64,000 bases of DNA from Eulemur rufifrons (lineage: Eukaryota; Chordata; Mammalia; Primates; Lemuridae). Positions 12,900 to 23,699 of this stretch are shown piece by piece (position 1 is the first letter of the stretch; each line of letters opens with the position of its first letter). The notes beneath the pieces were generated by a model. The model was not told the DNA's origin. It made no database searches and saw nothing but the letters and a program-made list of their open reading frames with translations. The position numbers were made by a program, and so were the translations under genes. The stretch lies in contig NC_090989.1 in the NCBI RefSeq assembly GCF_041146395.1, positions 239,248,843 to 239,312,842 on the forward strand, given 5' to 3'.

Positions 12900-13115
12900 T
12901 CATTCAGTCATTCAGCAAGTATATTTAGCATGGCTTTAGATTGTAGGAGTTCAAACATGTTTAAGGTGATTTTCCTGTTTTAAAGTAATTTATAATCTAG
13001 TTGCAAAGACAAGATATACACACTAGAAAACATGAATTAAATAATAGCACAACACTGAAATAATATTCAGGCACATCTCTCAAAGAGGTGTTACAAGTCA
13101 ATAAATAGGCCAAAG
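12900..13115 (-). repeat. L2-like fragment, antisense
   Basis: 'cattcagtcattcagcaagt' then a region resembling the antisense L2 3' end ('taatctagttgcaaagacaa'). Highly diverged. Confidence 0.45.
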
Positions 13116-13420
13116 ATCATCAGTGATCATGCAAAATTTAAGAAGGAAACCAATATCTGGGAAGAATTGAATCTTGTTTTTACAAAGTGCTTATGAGTGT
13201 CATTTCAGCTACTGAACCAATTGTTAGTTTTCACTGCTGTGGAGAGCGCGTGAGTGTTCTCAGCAGAAATAATGAGCTGTGGTTCTTACTGTGTGTATGT
13301 TTAACCTCCAGAGGTACTATACCTCTTTAACACCATGTATTATAGTCAGCTATTTTCCTATTTGTCTCTCCTTCTCTACTCTGTGCCCCTGGGGACATGA
13401 ATTGCGTCTTCACAATAGCC

Positions 13421-13625
13421 AACACTTATTAAGCTCTTACTATATACCAGATAACATTTTAAATTTCCAATATTTTCCATGTGTTAACTCCTTTAGCCCT
13501 CCTAAAACCTGATAACGTAGATATTATCCCCATGTTTAGAGATAAGGAAACTGGGGCATGGAGAACTTAAGCAACATACCCAGAAAGGATAGTTAACATA
13601 TGCCAGACCTGGGATATGAAAAGAA
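13421..13625 (-). repeat. MIR SINE, antisense
   Basis: 'acacttattaagctcttact', 'gttaactcctttagccctcc' and 'ataaggaaactggggcatgg' are the reverse complement of MIRb. Confidence 0.8.
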
Positions 13626-13966
13626 GCATTCTGGCACTAAAGATCACGCCTTCATCCCTGCACTGCACCACATCTCAGCTTAGATGAACACATGGACAAT
13701 GAATATTATTCATAATTATAAATTTTCTGGAAAGGTTTCCGAGAATTAATACAAGCATTTGTGGAGCAACTCCAGAAATAGCCACTGAACTGACTCTGGA
13801 GGGTATAGAACACAGAGATGACCCCCAGAAATGGCAGTATGTCACCAAACTGTGGATGTCATTATGCTTTTAGTTCCTCCTCTTTTCCCTCCTATAGCTA
13901 CAGCTTACATTTTAGCATGGATGATTATCTAGTCAAAGCTTTTTCAAGAAACAGAAAAGCCCTTTG

Positions 13967-14346
13967 CTATACATTGAATATTTGTGCCCTCCCCCCACAA
14001 AATCCATATATTGAAACCTAATCTCCAATGTGATGATATTTAGAAGTGAGACCTTTGGGAGATGATTAGGCTATAAGGGTGGAGCCCATATGAATGCGAT
14101 TTGTGCCCTTATGAAAGAGACCCCAGAGAGATCTCCTCTGTCCCCTTCTACCATGTGAGGACACAGTGAGAAGATGGCCAAGTATGAACCAGAAAGTGGG
14201 CCCAGATACCAAATCTGCTGGCACCTTGATCTTGGGCTTTCCAGCCTCCAGAACTGAGAAATAAATTTCAGTTGTTTATAATTTCAATTGTTTATAATCC
14301 ACCTAGTCTATGATATTTTGTTATAATAGTCCAAACAGACTAAGGT
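13967..14346 (+). mobile_element. MLT1A-like solo LTR (ERVL-MaLR)
   Basis: 'tgctatacattgaatatttg', 'ctataagggtggagcccata', 'ccatgtgaggacacagtgag', 'ggcaccttgatcttgggctt' and 'agactaaggta' at the end follow the MLT1A order. It is related to the antisense copy at 8012/10548 but is an independent insertion. The polyadenylation-like AATAAA lies at about 14261. Confidence 0.85.
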
Positions 14347-14714
14347 ACCCTAAAACTTACTAAGTTTATGAAGAGAAATTTCATGAATTCAAGTGGAAGA
14401 ACATTTATTGGGTGTAGAGGGAAGGACCAATTCCCAGAGATAGAATGTGACCTAAGGAGTCCCTAAAATGTTTCTGCTACAAGAATGTTGAATTTTTATC
14501 TTTGAGTGTTATGAAGTAAGTGTCATTTAATGACATATTTTTTTTTTCTCATGGTGCAGGGAGCTAAATAAAGGTGGTACTTAAAACTCCTCATTCAAAT
14601 GGCAACATTGATCAAGTCATGTACTTCAAGGAATCTAGTCACGTATCCTAAGGGCTCTGGCCAAAACCAGTTTCATGCCATTCCTCTGAATACATGTCGT
14701 CCATCCATGGATGT

Positions 14715-14880
14715 ATTCATTTTCTTTTGTATGTATGCATCCATTCATTCATTAAGCATTTTGTTCTTTGCTTCCTATTGGCCAAGGCTGCCACTGGGCA
14801 CTGGGTACACAGTGGTGAACACAACATCATAGGCCATGACCTCTTGGAGTTTACAGCTTAGTGGTGTCCATATATAGACA
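14715..14880 (-). repeat. L2 3' end, antisense
   Basis: 'ccattcattcattaagcatt' followed by 'actgggcactgggtacacag' and 'acctcttggagtttacagct' is the antisense L2 3' end. Confidence 0.7.
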
Positions 14881-14898
14881 TGCATCTTAGTGAATATA

Positions 14899-14937
14899 CA
14901 TATATGTCATATGTAATTACATATGTCATATGTAATT
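14899..14937. repeat. Short AT-rich tandem palindromic repeat
   Basis: The unit 'atatgtcatatgtaatt' occurs twice in tandem; each unit contains a near-palindrome. Confidence 0.7.
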
Positions 14938-15145
14938 GGCATTTCATTACTGAGTCTCATTTCCTCATCTGTATAATGGGGTTAAAAAGTAGCCTGGACT
15001 TTTACACACAATGAAATGAGACTTAATTTCAATGAAGTCCCCTTTATATAAATGTAAAAACATAAATAGAATGTCCTTATTTGGTCAGTTAACAGAAATA
15101 GATAATGCTGGTACCTAGGGCATTTGGCCATCTCACAGGTTTGGG

Positions 15146-15378
15146 GAGGCAGTCTGGTGTGGTACAAGGAGCCTGGCTTTTCAGAAACTGGCATTATGAA
15201 TACAGACATCACCACATACTAGCTGTTTCTCCCTCTGCAAGTTATGTCCCCTCCTTGAACTTAATTTCCTCATCTCTGAGAAGAGGCTGATCATGCCTGC
15301 CTTGCAAGGTAGTTTGGAGGACCAGAGAAGAGTCCGTAAATCACTTGACAGTTTCAATAAATGCTGGCTGTTATTTCA
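15146..15378 (+). repeat. MIRb SINE
   Basis: 'cagtctggtgtggtacaagg', 'ttaatttcctcatctctgag' and 'caataaatgctggctgttat' mark a nearly full-length copy. Confidence 0.8.
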
Positions 15379-15671
15379 GTATCATCAATTGTTCAAGAGT
15401 CGGGTATTAGGACTCTTGGTTTTCCTAAGTGTCCTCTTTTTACCTTTCCCCACATCTGATCCTGCTGTCCCCTGCATCCACTGGCATTGCAGTCACCCCC
15501 TACAGCTCCACAGTTGAGGTCTGCCATCCCAGTTAGCATTCCACACTCCACTGATAACCTTCCTTGTTTCACCAATAAAAACCAATATCTCTCACCCCAT
15601 TCCCTCAGGGTACTGCTTTCCATGTGGGTGCTAGAGGCTAATGTTATCATGTCAGGGATGAATCCTATCAG

Positions 15672-15845
15672 TTCATTTGTTGAACACCAAGTGTGTTCCA
15701 GATGTTTTATCCCTACAGTGTTCCTCCCAGGCAAATATTATTTCCATTTTAAAGACGTGTAGGATATTACCCCAAATTCACACATTAGAAAGTGCTGAAA
15801 CTGGGATCTGAACTTTCCTGCTAAATCCAAAACTTAGTGACCTCC
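15672..15845 (-). repeat. MIR SINE, antisense
   Basis: 'gttgaacaccaagtgtgttc', 'ttattt ccattttaaagacg' and 'gctgaaactgggatctgaac' follow the antisense MIR order. Confidence 0.65.
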
Positions 15846-15974
15846 TGTAGACAAGATAAATCCAAGTTGTAAAGGAATACAACCCTTAGGTGTAGCACTA
15901 AGCAATCCAGTTGTTAGGGACTATATTTTAAGACATGCTGGCTTTCCTAAAAGCAAATGCATAAAATTGCTGAT

Positions 15975-16480
15975 TAACTGATATTTACTGAGCACCAGTT
16001 CCATTCCAAGAACTATCCTAGATGCTTAGCACACAGAGATGCGTAAGCAGGGTCTTGCCCAAAGGAGCTCATGTAGCTGGAGGAGAAGTGGGGATGAAGA
16101 GTCAGGTGATTGTGAAATAATCCGTTCAGCCTGGATTGGGGATGGTGTAGTTAGGGCATATTTCACACATAGGTTTTGGTGGAGGGTGCTCACAGACAGA
16201 GAAAGGAGGAGAGAGGTGCATCAAAGATAAAGTGAACAGTATGACAAAGTGACAAAGTTGTGAGAAAACAGGAGTCATCTGAAGGGATTACAAGAAGGAA
16301 TGCGGCTAGATACAACAATATATTCATGGAGAGGAGTGAGAGAAGCAGCTAAGGAAGTATGTTAGAGCCAAGATGATAGAAAAGATGCTATGCCAAGGCA
16401 TTTGGACTTGAGTCTATAATCAGTGAAGAACCATAAAAAATATTTATTTAGAGCTATGTTTTAAAATAATAACTCTGTGT
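15975..16480 (-). repeat. L2 3' region, antisense
   Basis: 'atatttactgagcaccagtt', 'acacagagatgcgtaagcag' and 'aaaggagctcatgtagctgg' are the antisense L2 3' end. The downstream 'tgccaaggcatttggacttg ... tataatcagtgaagaacca' resembles the upstream antisense L2 3' UTR, so the fragment probably reaches 16480. Confidence 0.6.
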
Positions 16481-17019
16481 AAGTGTCATATAACCCCACT
16501 GTGTTGGCTTGTGATTTTCAGATACCACAGATCAAATTGTACCTCTCTCCTGGATATGCTGTGGGGTAAAGACTTAGTATAATCCAGTCTGAATGAACAA
16601 TGGGAATTAGTCCTGAACCATGCCTTGGTGTTATAATGTACTACACATGGTGATAGAAAATAAGCCGCCAAAGACCCATAAATAAAACGAATGAATAATT
16701 GAGGGCCCTATGCTAATTTTAACTCTGGTGTAGAAGGTGAACTATCCATAAAAGCAGTTGCAGAAAGAAAAAAAATGAATGCCAATTTGCCACAAGACCC
16801 CCAATTTTATATTCCACTGCCATCTTTCCTTTCTATCATGAATTCTATTTTAAGCTATAACTTTCCTAAATCAGATGCTAGAGTTTTAGGAGCTGAACAT
16901 AGTAGCTCTGGCATAGCTTGGAGTCTTCCTCAATCCAGCAATGGAACGAAAATGAAAATAGAATTACCAAAAGGGCAGATGCAGTATCTTATATCACTTT
17001 TATTATATTATATTTTAGC

Positions 17020-17511
17020 AGCTGAGACAGGAGGGGAGAATATTATAGAATCAGCTTGCTGCAGTCTCACTTATAATTATATTTTTCCTTGATAAGGCAT
17101 TGGCAAGCAGCCCACCAAAATATTGATGCGAAACTTGATCTCCCAGGGCTGTGGAATTTCTCCAGCCCTGGGATTGAGACTGAGAGGTTTTGGAAGTGTT
17201 TGGCAGCTGTAGTAAATTCAGGAGCTGGAGGCAAGGAACAATTCTTCTAGCACAAGCCCAAAGTCAATATATTATATAACTACAAAGGCACACTCCTCAC
17301 TGTACTTTTACACTCTTAATTGGATCTTGTCCAGCCCATGTATCTTATATGGATGTAAGTATACACTTTACATACTATTTGAAAAAAGTTGGAGTCCTAT
17401 AGAGTCTTCATGGTTTTACATTTAGGGATGAGTACATTGCTTATAAACATAGATGCTGAATCTGAATATAATATATAATATAATACAATATTCTCCCCTC
17501 CTGTCTCAGCT
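17020..17511. repeat. Perfect 25-bp inverted repeat pair
   Basis: Bases 17020-17044 (contains 'gctgagacaggaggggagaa') and 17487-17511 are exact reverse complements, separated by 442 bp. The outer flanks are AT-rich (TATAT-like). The enclosed sequence has no recognisable transposase or repeat. Confidence 0.85.
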
Positions 17512-17814
17512 CAAAAAACAACCAGCAGTGAAAAATGATCCGTATGCCACGTTATCACATATTTTGAGTTTTGCTTTCTCTTGCTATCTTTTTTATAAGT
17601 ACCAGTCCAATTTTTTTCAAAAAACTTCAAATTTTTTGAAAATATCAATGATGCAATACCATATAGACATACAGCATCAGTAGAGTGTATTGAGAACTAC
17701 CTAATTATATGTAAAGTTACTTTAAATTAGAGCCTATACAGTTATTTCCCTAGGTGAAACTGTAGGCGTTGCATGCTTTGGTCCATCGGACTGTAGTTCA
17801 GTGTGACTGTATCA

Positions 17815-18025
17815 GGAGGCAGCTGGCAGTGTGAAAAGAGCATTAGGAACCAGACATACCTGAATTTAAAATCCCCACTGACTCTGGCACTTACGAGCTG
17901 TATGAGCTTAGTGAACATCTGAGTCTCTTTCATCATCTGTAAGCATATGAGAAATAAAATGGGATTTTGTACATGAAGCACCCAATCATAGTTGGCACCT
18001 AGCAGGAGCTCAATAATGCATTCTT
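17815..18025 (+). repeat. MIR SINE
   Basis: 'ctgactctggcacttacgag', 'gtctctttcatcatctgtaa' and 'ggagctcaataatgcattc' follow the MIR order. Confidence 0.7.
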
Positions 18026-18429
18026 TTCTCCTATTTTCCTTTTTCTCTTTCCCACCTCAGAATGTAATTATTTTTGCAAATGGCCAGAATGCCAGGAAAT
18101 TTACATCACAAATTATCTAGCAAGTAAAGGATCTGGTTACTAATGTTTTAAAAATGGCTTCGGGTGTGATTTTTTTTTTTTTTTTTACTTTTTTATACGG
18201 TGTGATTTTTTTTTTTAATGTTGCCATCTATTTATACCAAGCCACTTTTGTAAAAATAATTTGAGATAGCTTTCCAAATAAATAAATGCCGTAAGCTTGA
18301 CTAAATAATAGTAGAGAGAAAAGATAGAGAAACAGGGTCTAAATATTCTAACCTAGCTATAACTGAGTACAATATTTGGTCAGAGAAATTCCCAAGGAAT
18401 TACCATTACATATAGCTTCCATTATTTTT

Positions 18430-18475
18430 ATATATGTGTGTGTGTGTGTGCGTGTGTGTGTATGTGTGTGTGTAT
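18430..18475. repeat. (TG)n microsatellite
   Basis: TG dinucleotide run broken by CG and TA units, with a T run (18170-18186) upstream. Confidence 0.9.
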
Positions 18476-18619
18476 AAAGCAAAGATAGTAATTTATCAGA
18501 GGAGACAGATTTTTGCATGGTATTCAATTCTGGGGGAAAAAATGTTCTCATTTGGGTAATTTTATTGAGACTATTTGGGACATTATTAATTTTAATATGA
18601 TAGGTGAGATTCCTTTTGC

Positions 18620-19017
18620 TTTTTAATTATGGGTACATAATAGTTGCATATATTTGTAGGGTACATGTGATATTTTGATACAGACATACAATGTGAAATG
18701 ATCAAATCAGAGTAATGGGGGTATCCATCACCTCAGGCATTTATCATTTGTTTGTGTTAGGAACATTGCAGTTCCTCTCTTTTAGTTATTTTAAAGGATA
18801 CCCTAACTTATTGTTGATTATAGTCACTTTGTTGTGCTGTCACATATTGTTCATTCTGTCTAACTATATTTTTGCACCCATTAACTACCATTACTTTATC
18901 CTCCTCTCCCTGGTACTTTGCCCACCCTCTGGTAACCATCATTCTACTCTCTGTCTCCATGAGATCAATTATTTTTAATATGTAACTCCCACATATGAGT
19001 GAAAACATGCGAGATTT
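18620..19017 (-). mobile_element. L1 3' UTR (L1PB/L1MA-like), antisense
   Basis: 'ttttaattatgggtacataa', 'tatccatcacctcaggcatt', 'tctggtaaccatcattctac' and 'catatgagtgaaaacatgcg' form the antisense 3' UTR of an older primate L1. It is 5'-truncated. Confidence 0.85.
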
Positions 19018-19164
19018 GTATTTCTATATTCTTAATTCACTTTCTTCAGAATTTAACTAGAGCAGCTGAGCCTGACCAAGACAGCAGGATATATATATAG
19101 GGTCTGTCCAGGTCTGATGAGAGGCCCCAACTCTGAGAATCAACTAGCTTCATAACCAACCCAG

Positions 19165-19348
19165 AGAAGACACTGTGGTAGAGTGGAGATTTCCTAGGCT
19201 TTGAAGTGAAACCAACCTAGATTCAAACAGACCTGCCTCCTGCTATCCTTGAAGTCTTGGGCAAGTTTGCTAATCTCTCAAATCATAAAGGGGTTAATAC
19301 CTACTTCTCAGAGTATCAATGAACATTTAATGCAATAAAATATATGCA
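19165..19348 (+). repeat. MIR SINE
   Basis: 'ctgtggtagagtggagattt', 'cttgggcaagtttgctaatc' and 'gcaataaaatatatgcaaag' follow the MIR order. A 7SL monomer adjoins its 3' end. Confidence 0.65.
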
Positions 19349-19350
19349 AA

Positions 19351-19552
19351 GGGCCTGGTTTGGTGGCTCACGCCTATAATCCCAGTGACTCAGGAGGCTG
19401 AGGGAGAATGATCGCTTGAGCCAGAAGTTTGAGTCTACAGTGAGCTATGATTGTGCCACTGCACTCCAGCCTGGGTGACAGAGTGAGAGCCCATCTCTTA
19501 AAAAACAAACAACAAAAACAACAAATACACACACACACACGCACACACATAC
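19351..19552 (+). mobile_element. FLAM-like 7SL monomer with A-rich/(AC)n tail
   Basis: 'gggcctggtttggtggctca' through 'cactgcactccagcctgggt' is a single left-arm Alu monomer. No right arm follows; the tail 'aaaacaaacaac' passes into an (AC)n run at about 19528-19549. Confidence 0.85.
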
Positions 19553-20373
19553 ATGTATATATGGAAAGAGAGAGGAAGTGCCTAAATGGTCTGCCTCTAG
19601 TCTCAGGACTGCCACTGCATTCATTTTCTAAACATAGTACAAATTCGTACTGTAAACCCCTGACTTAGGCTCCATGCAGCCTTCTCTTGGAGATCCCTCA
19701 AGAGAGAGACACTTCAGAGCTCCTTAACAAATGCTTGTGAACATACAGGTATGTGTATACACAAACATGTAGGAGATTAGTCCTTTTATATTGATTTATG
19801 AATCATGAAAAATTATACCAAAAAATTATGTCTATCCTGTCTTGTTTAGAGTGCTGCTTTTTCCACTTTCATTCTGAAATTATATCTTACATTATTGGCT
19901 AGATTGTAAATTTGAAGTTCTTAGTCCTAATAGTAGTATTATCTAGTCAGTATTTTGTTTGTTTGATTTTCAACATTGAACATGCTTACAAATCATTTTC
20001 TAAATAAAACAATTCTTCTGTGTAATTTCTGCATTTCTTCTAAATTCACATGGTAGACAGAATAATCTTCCAACAAGTAGGGTCTGTTATCAATTTAGGT
20101 CACAGAGTGGGACTTGGAAAAAACAGAAGTCAAGTAGAATAAAGACTTCTCTCTCTTATTGAAAGCTACTGCTTCCATTATAAGAAAAAAAAGGAAGGAT
20201 GACAATTCATCAGAGGAGAGATTTTTGCCTGGTGTGCAATTCTGGGGTAGAAAATTTTCATTTAGTACTTTCTTCTCTAGTTCTTTATTTCGAATATTTT
20301 CTGTTGTTTTATTAACTGAGACAGATCCCCATGCAGGTCACCATCTGAAGTTTTTAAGGAATTATTAGTACAT

Positions 20374-20510
20374 AAGCCAGGTATGGTGGCTCATGCCTAT
20401 AAACCTAGTACTTTGGGAGGCAGAAGTGGAAGAATCGCTTAGGCCAGAAGTTGGAGGTTGCAGTGAGCTATGAATGATACCACTGCATTCTATTGCCAAA
20501 AAAAAAATTG
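20374..20510 (+). mobile_element. FLAM-like 7SL monomer
   Basis: 'aagccaggtatggtggctca', 'tactttgggaggcagaagtg' and 'tgcagtgagctatgaatgat' mark a second lone left-arm monomer, ending in a short A run. More diverged than ordinary Alus. Confidence 0.8.
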
Positions 20511-20801
20511 TTTTTATATAATATGTAATAAAAGCTCTTGATAATTTAGATCTCTAGATAACCTGAAGATTGTATAATGCATTATGAAATTATGTCAGCA
20601 TATTGACACTCTGACACTCTATGTTAGAGTATAATAAGAGTGACAATCAAAGAGGTGATAACAGATACATCCTTCTTATCCATGGGGCTCCAGTTCTAAT
20701 AGGAAAGGGGAAACATATTTCCTTATTTGTTTTTTTGTATTGAACATATCCCTAAAGTTGTTAGGTTAAGACAGGCTATTACAGCAGATCAAAAATATTC
20801 T

Positions 20802-21053
20802 TTTTTTTTAATTTCAGCATATTATGGGGGTACAAAAGTTTAGGTTATGTATATTGCCCTTGCTCCCTCCCCCCCCCCCAAATCAGAGCTTCAAGCATGT
20901 CCATCCCTTAGTCGGTGCATCTCACACTCATTATGTATATATACCCATCTCCTCCCCCCCACATCTGCCCGACACCCGATCAATGTTATTCCTAAATGTG
21001 CTCTTAGGTGATGATCATTGAAACCAATTTGATGGGGAGTACATGTGAAACCG
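20802..21053 (-). mobile_element. Strepsirrhine-type L1 3' end, antisense
   Basis: Starts with a T run (A tail on the minus strand) and 'atttcagcatattatggggg' followed by 'tacaaaagtttaggttatgt'. It is a strongly 5'-truncated copy of about 250 bp. Flanking 'aaaatattct' at 20792-20801 and 21054-21063 is the target-site duplication. Confidence 0.9.
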
Positions 21054-21063
21054 AAAATATTCT

Positions 21064-22540
21064 AAGTAGCTATTCAACTCATTTTGCCCTGGTTCTATAT
21101 TTGCTAACAACCAACATAATGACCACTGATTCATTCCAAACTGGAAAAGCCATGTATCACAATCTTCAGAATGGAGTTGCCACACATAGTAGTCAGTGTT
21201 GTGTGGGTTTTGTTACTGTGACCCAATTTTCTGAGTACCAATGATCCCATAATAACTGAATAAAGAGAACAGATTCTGGATGACTCCTAGGCATTTTGTA
21301 TATTGTAAGGCCCAATCCAAAACGATATTACTATTCATTATCCCCATTAAATAACTTAATAGCTTTCTCATTTTAGAACCAGATATTCAAAAAATTTTCA
21401 GAAATGAAAATCTGTACCATTTATGCCATATCTATTAGTGCTATTAGATTTTGAAAGTATTTAGAGGTACTGCCATACTTTAAGTGGGTTTTTAGTACCT
21501 TTAGACTTTCATAGAACAACAAGATAATTGAAGATTTGAAAGTTTGTCTAATTGAATTTGGAAAGTTACAGAAATTTTTCCATAACGAGAAAAGAAAGTT
21601 CTGGTCTTCTGATTTCAGCATCTGTAGGAAGAGGTTTATGCTATAGTTTTGTAGGAGAGACTAATTAACCTGAAATTAATGGGAGGGGCTTTGAAATAAA
21701 TCTCTCTAAGGCATAGTCTCATATGAAGATGAGTAAACAAGTTCAGGTTTGATTGAAACAAAAATATATATATATATAAACTGAAATTTAACAATTTACC
21801 TAAGTCTTATACCAAAATTTATGCCATAGCGTCTAAATAAATTCTGGTAAAATGCCTGAAGAGTTTATGTTCCTAAGAAATAGCTTAGAATTGCCTTTGG
21901 AGAAATGTTGTTTTGTCTGTAAGAAAGGCTACAAGAAAATTTAAGCAGCTTTTGAGATCATTCATGATCCTTAAGCATTTTGGTTTTAGGGAGAAGTCAT
22001 AATTTCAATTTTTTTTTTTTTTTTTTTTTGCCACAGGCACCAATTTTTATACCCAAAGAAAAACTATCAGTCATATACACATGAATAGATCTAAGCTGAA
22101 GTAGGAAAAAAAGCAGTCTGGATATTTGAAGTCATTCAATAAAGATACTTACATTTCAGTTTTTCAAAAAGGAAAGTGTAATAAAATTGCTCTAGAATTA
22201 TGAGAGAAAAACAGTACAATGTTCAAGATAACAATCTGTAGAGCTAAATACGTAAAAGCAGAGCCATGGGGTTTATATCAAATTCTGTAGACAGTACACA
22301 GTCTTTTACATCATAGAATTTTTAATTTTTAATATAGCTCAAGATCTATTTTTATAGATAGATGAAGTGATTTGACAGTACATGCAAGTTAATGCAAATG
22401 TTGGACTAGATTTTAGATTTCTATCTTTGTCTATTTATAAATAAATATCAGATTGTGTTTGTAGTAATGTCTATCTCACTGGGACCATGTGGGAGCAGAA
22501 GAAACTCTAATAATTAATCATAGTAGTAACACCACTGCTC
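21064..22540. other. Unassigned, apparently single-copy
   Basis: AT-rich sequence with a T run at about 22010-22029 and a short (TA)n at 21764-21777. No gene or repeat family recognised. Confidence 0.4.
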
Positions 22541-22544
22541 ACAT

Positions 22545-22803
22545 AAACCTCACTTTGTGCCAGATGCTATTCCAAACCTTTGTTTGTATTAACTCATCTT
22601 CCTCTGAATTAATGCAGTGGGTTATTACCCCCATTATTTCTCTCCTATTAGCATCCTCATTTTGCAGATGAAGAAACTGAGACACAGTGAGATTATATAG
22701 TTAACCCAAGGTCATGCTGCCAGTAAGTGGCAAAATTAGGATTTAGAGTCAAGGAGACAAGTTCTAGAGTCTGCTGTACTCTGATGACTTAACCACTTTA
22801 CGG
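22545..22803 (-). repeat. MIR SINE, antisense
   Basis: 'gcagatgaagaaactgagac', 'ccaaggtcatgctgccagta' and 'agtaagtggcaaaattagg' are antisense MIR; a nearly full-length copy. Confidence 0.85.
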
Positions 22804-22984
22804 TGAGCCAAAATTTAGAATCTTCACCTCATAGGCTGCATGTATTTAACAAACAGGTTTTAGTATGTTGATAATCACTGGTGCTTCAGTTCATAAAGAA
22901 AATAATTTCCCTCTGGGCGATCCCCTGTGCTATGTCTTCAAAGAGAGGCTTCTGGAGACATAATAACAAGGAGTGGTAGAAATG

Positions 22985-23421
22985 CCAAATAATAGGAAAC
23001 AACCCAAGTGCCATCAATTCATGAGTGGATTGATAAAATGTAGTATATGTATACCATGGAGTTATACTCAGCCATAAAAAAAAAACGGTGAATTAATACC
23101 TTTCATAACAACCTGGGTGAAACTAGAGACCATTCTTCTAAGTGAAGTATTGCAAGGATGAAAAAACAAACACCATATGTACTCAATACTAAATTGGAAC
23201 TCATCGATCAACACTTGATTGCACATATGGAAGTAACATTCATCAGGTGTTGGGCAGGTGGGAGGGGGGAGGAGGGGATGAGTGAATTCACACCTAACAG
23301 GTACAATGCACACTATGTGGGTGATGGGCACACTTACAACTTTGACTCAAACTGTACAAAAGCAAATTATGTAACTAAAATGTTTTATCCCTGTAATAAC
23401 CTGAAATTTAAAAACAAAGAC
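22985..23421 (+). mobile_element. Strepsirrhine-type L1 3' end, sense
   Basis: 'aattcatgagtggattgata', 'tatactcagccataaaaaaa', 'caccatatgtactcaatact' and a terminal 'cctgaaatttaaaaacaaag' mark the last ORF2 part and 3' UTR of a 5'-truncated copy. More diverged than 20802-21053. Confidence 0.85.
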
Positions 23422-23699
23422 GTATGGAATATATAATTGAATTTTAGAAATTGGCCAAACTTCCTCCCAGCCAAATGGAGTGGAATCCTGGACTCCACCT
23501 GGGCTGGGTTCTAGCAGCCCTAATAGGTGTGGGGGTGGGACAAAGATGAAAGAGGCACAGGAAGAAAGATTCTTCAGGATTCTGAGGACCAATGGAGAAA
23601 ATCATACAACTTTGTAGATTACTTTTCACAGTCTACTACTTCAACTGGGCCCTCAACACTACCTAGTCATTGTTCTGTTTTCCACAGTTGGCTTGCTCT

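Noticed and set aside
15393..15762. Overlapping open frames of 91 and 113 codons on opposite strands
   Set aside because: No start context, motif or splice sites; partly overlaps an antisense MIR.
16775..17092. 105-codon plus-strand open frame
   Set aside because: No recognisable motif, starts in an A-rich tract, and ends within the inverted-repeat region. Chance is more likely.
23068..23436. Open frames on both strands
   Set aside because: Located in the L1 3' UTR copy at 22985-23421.
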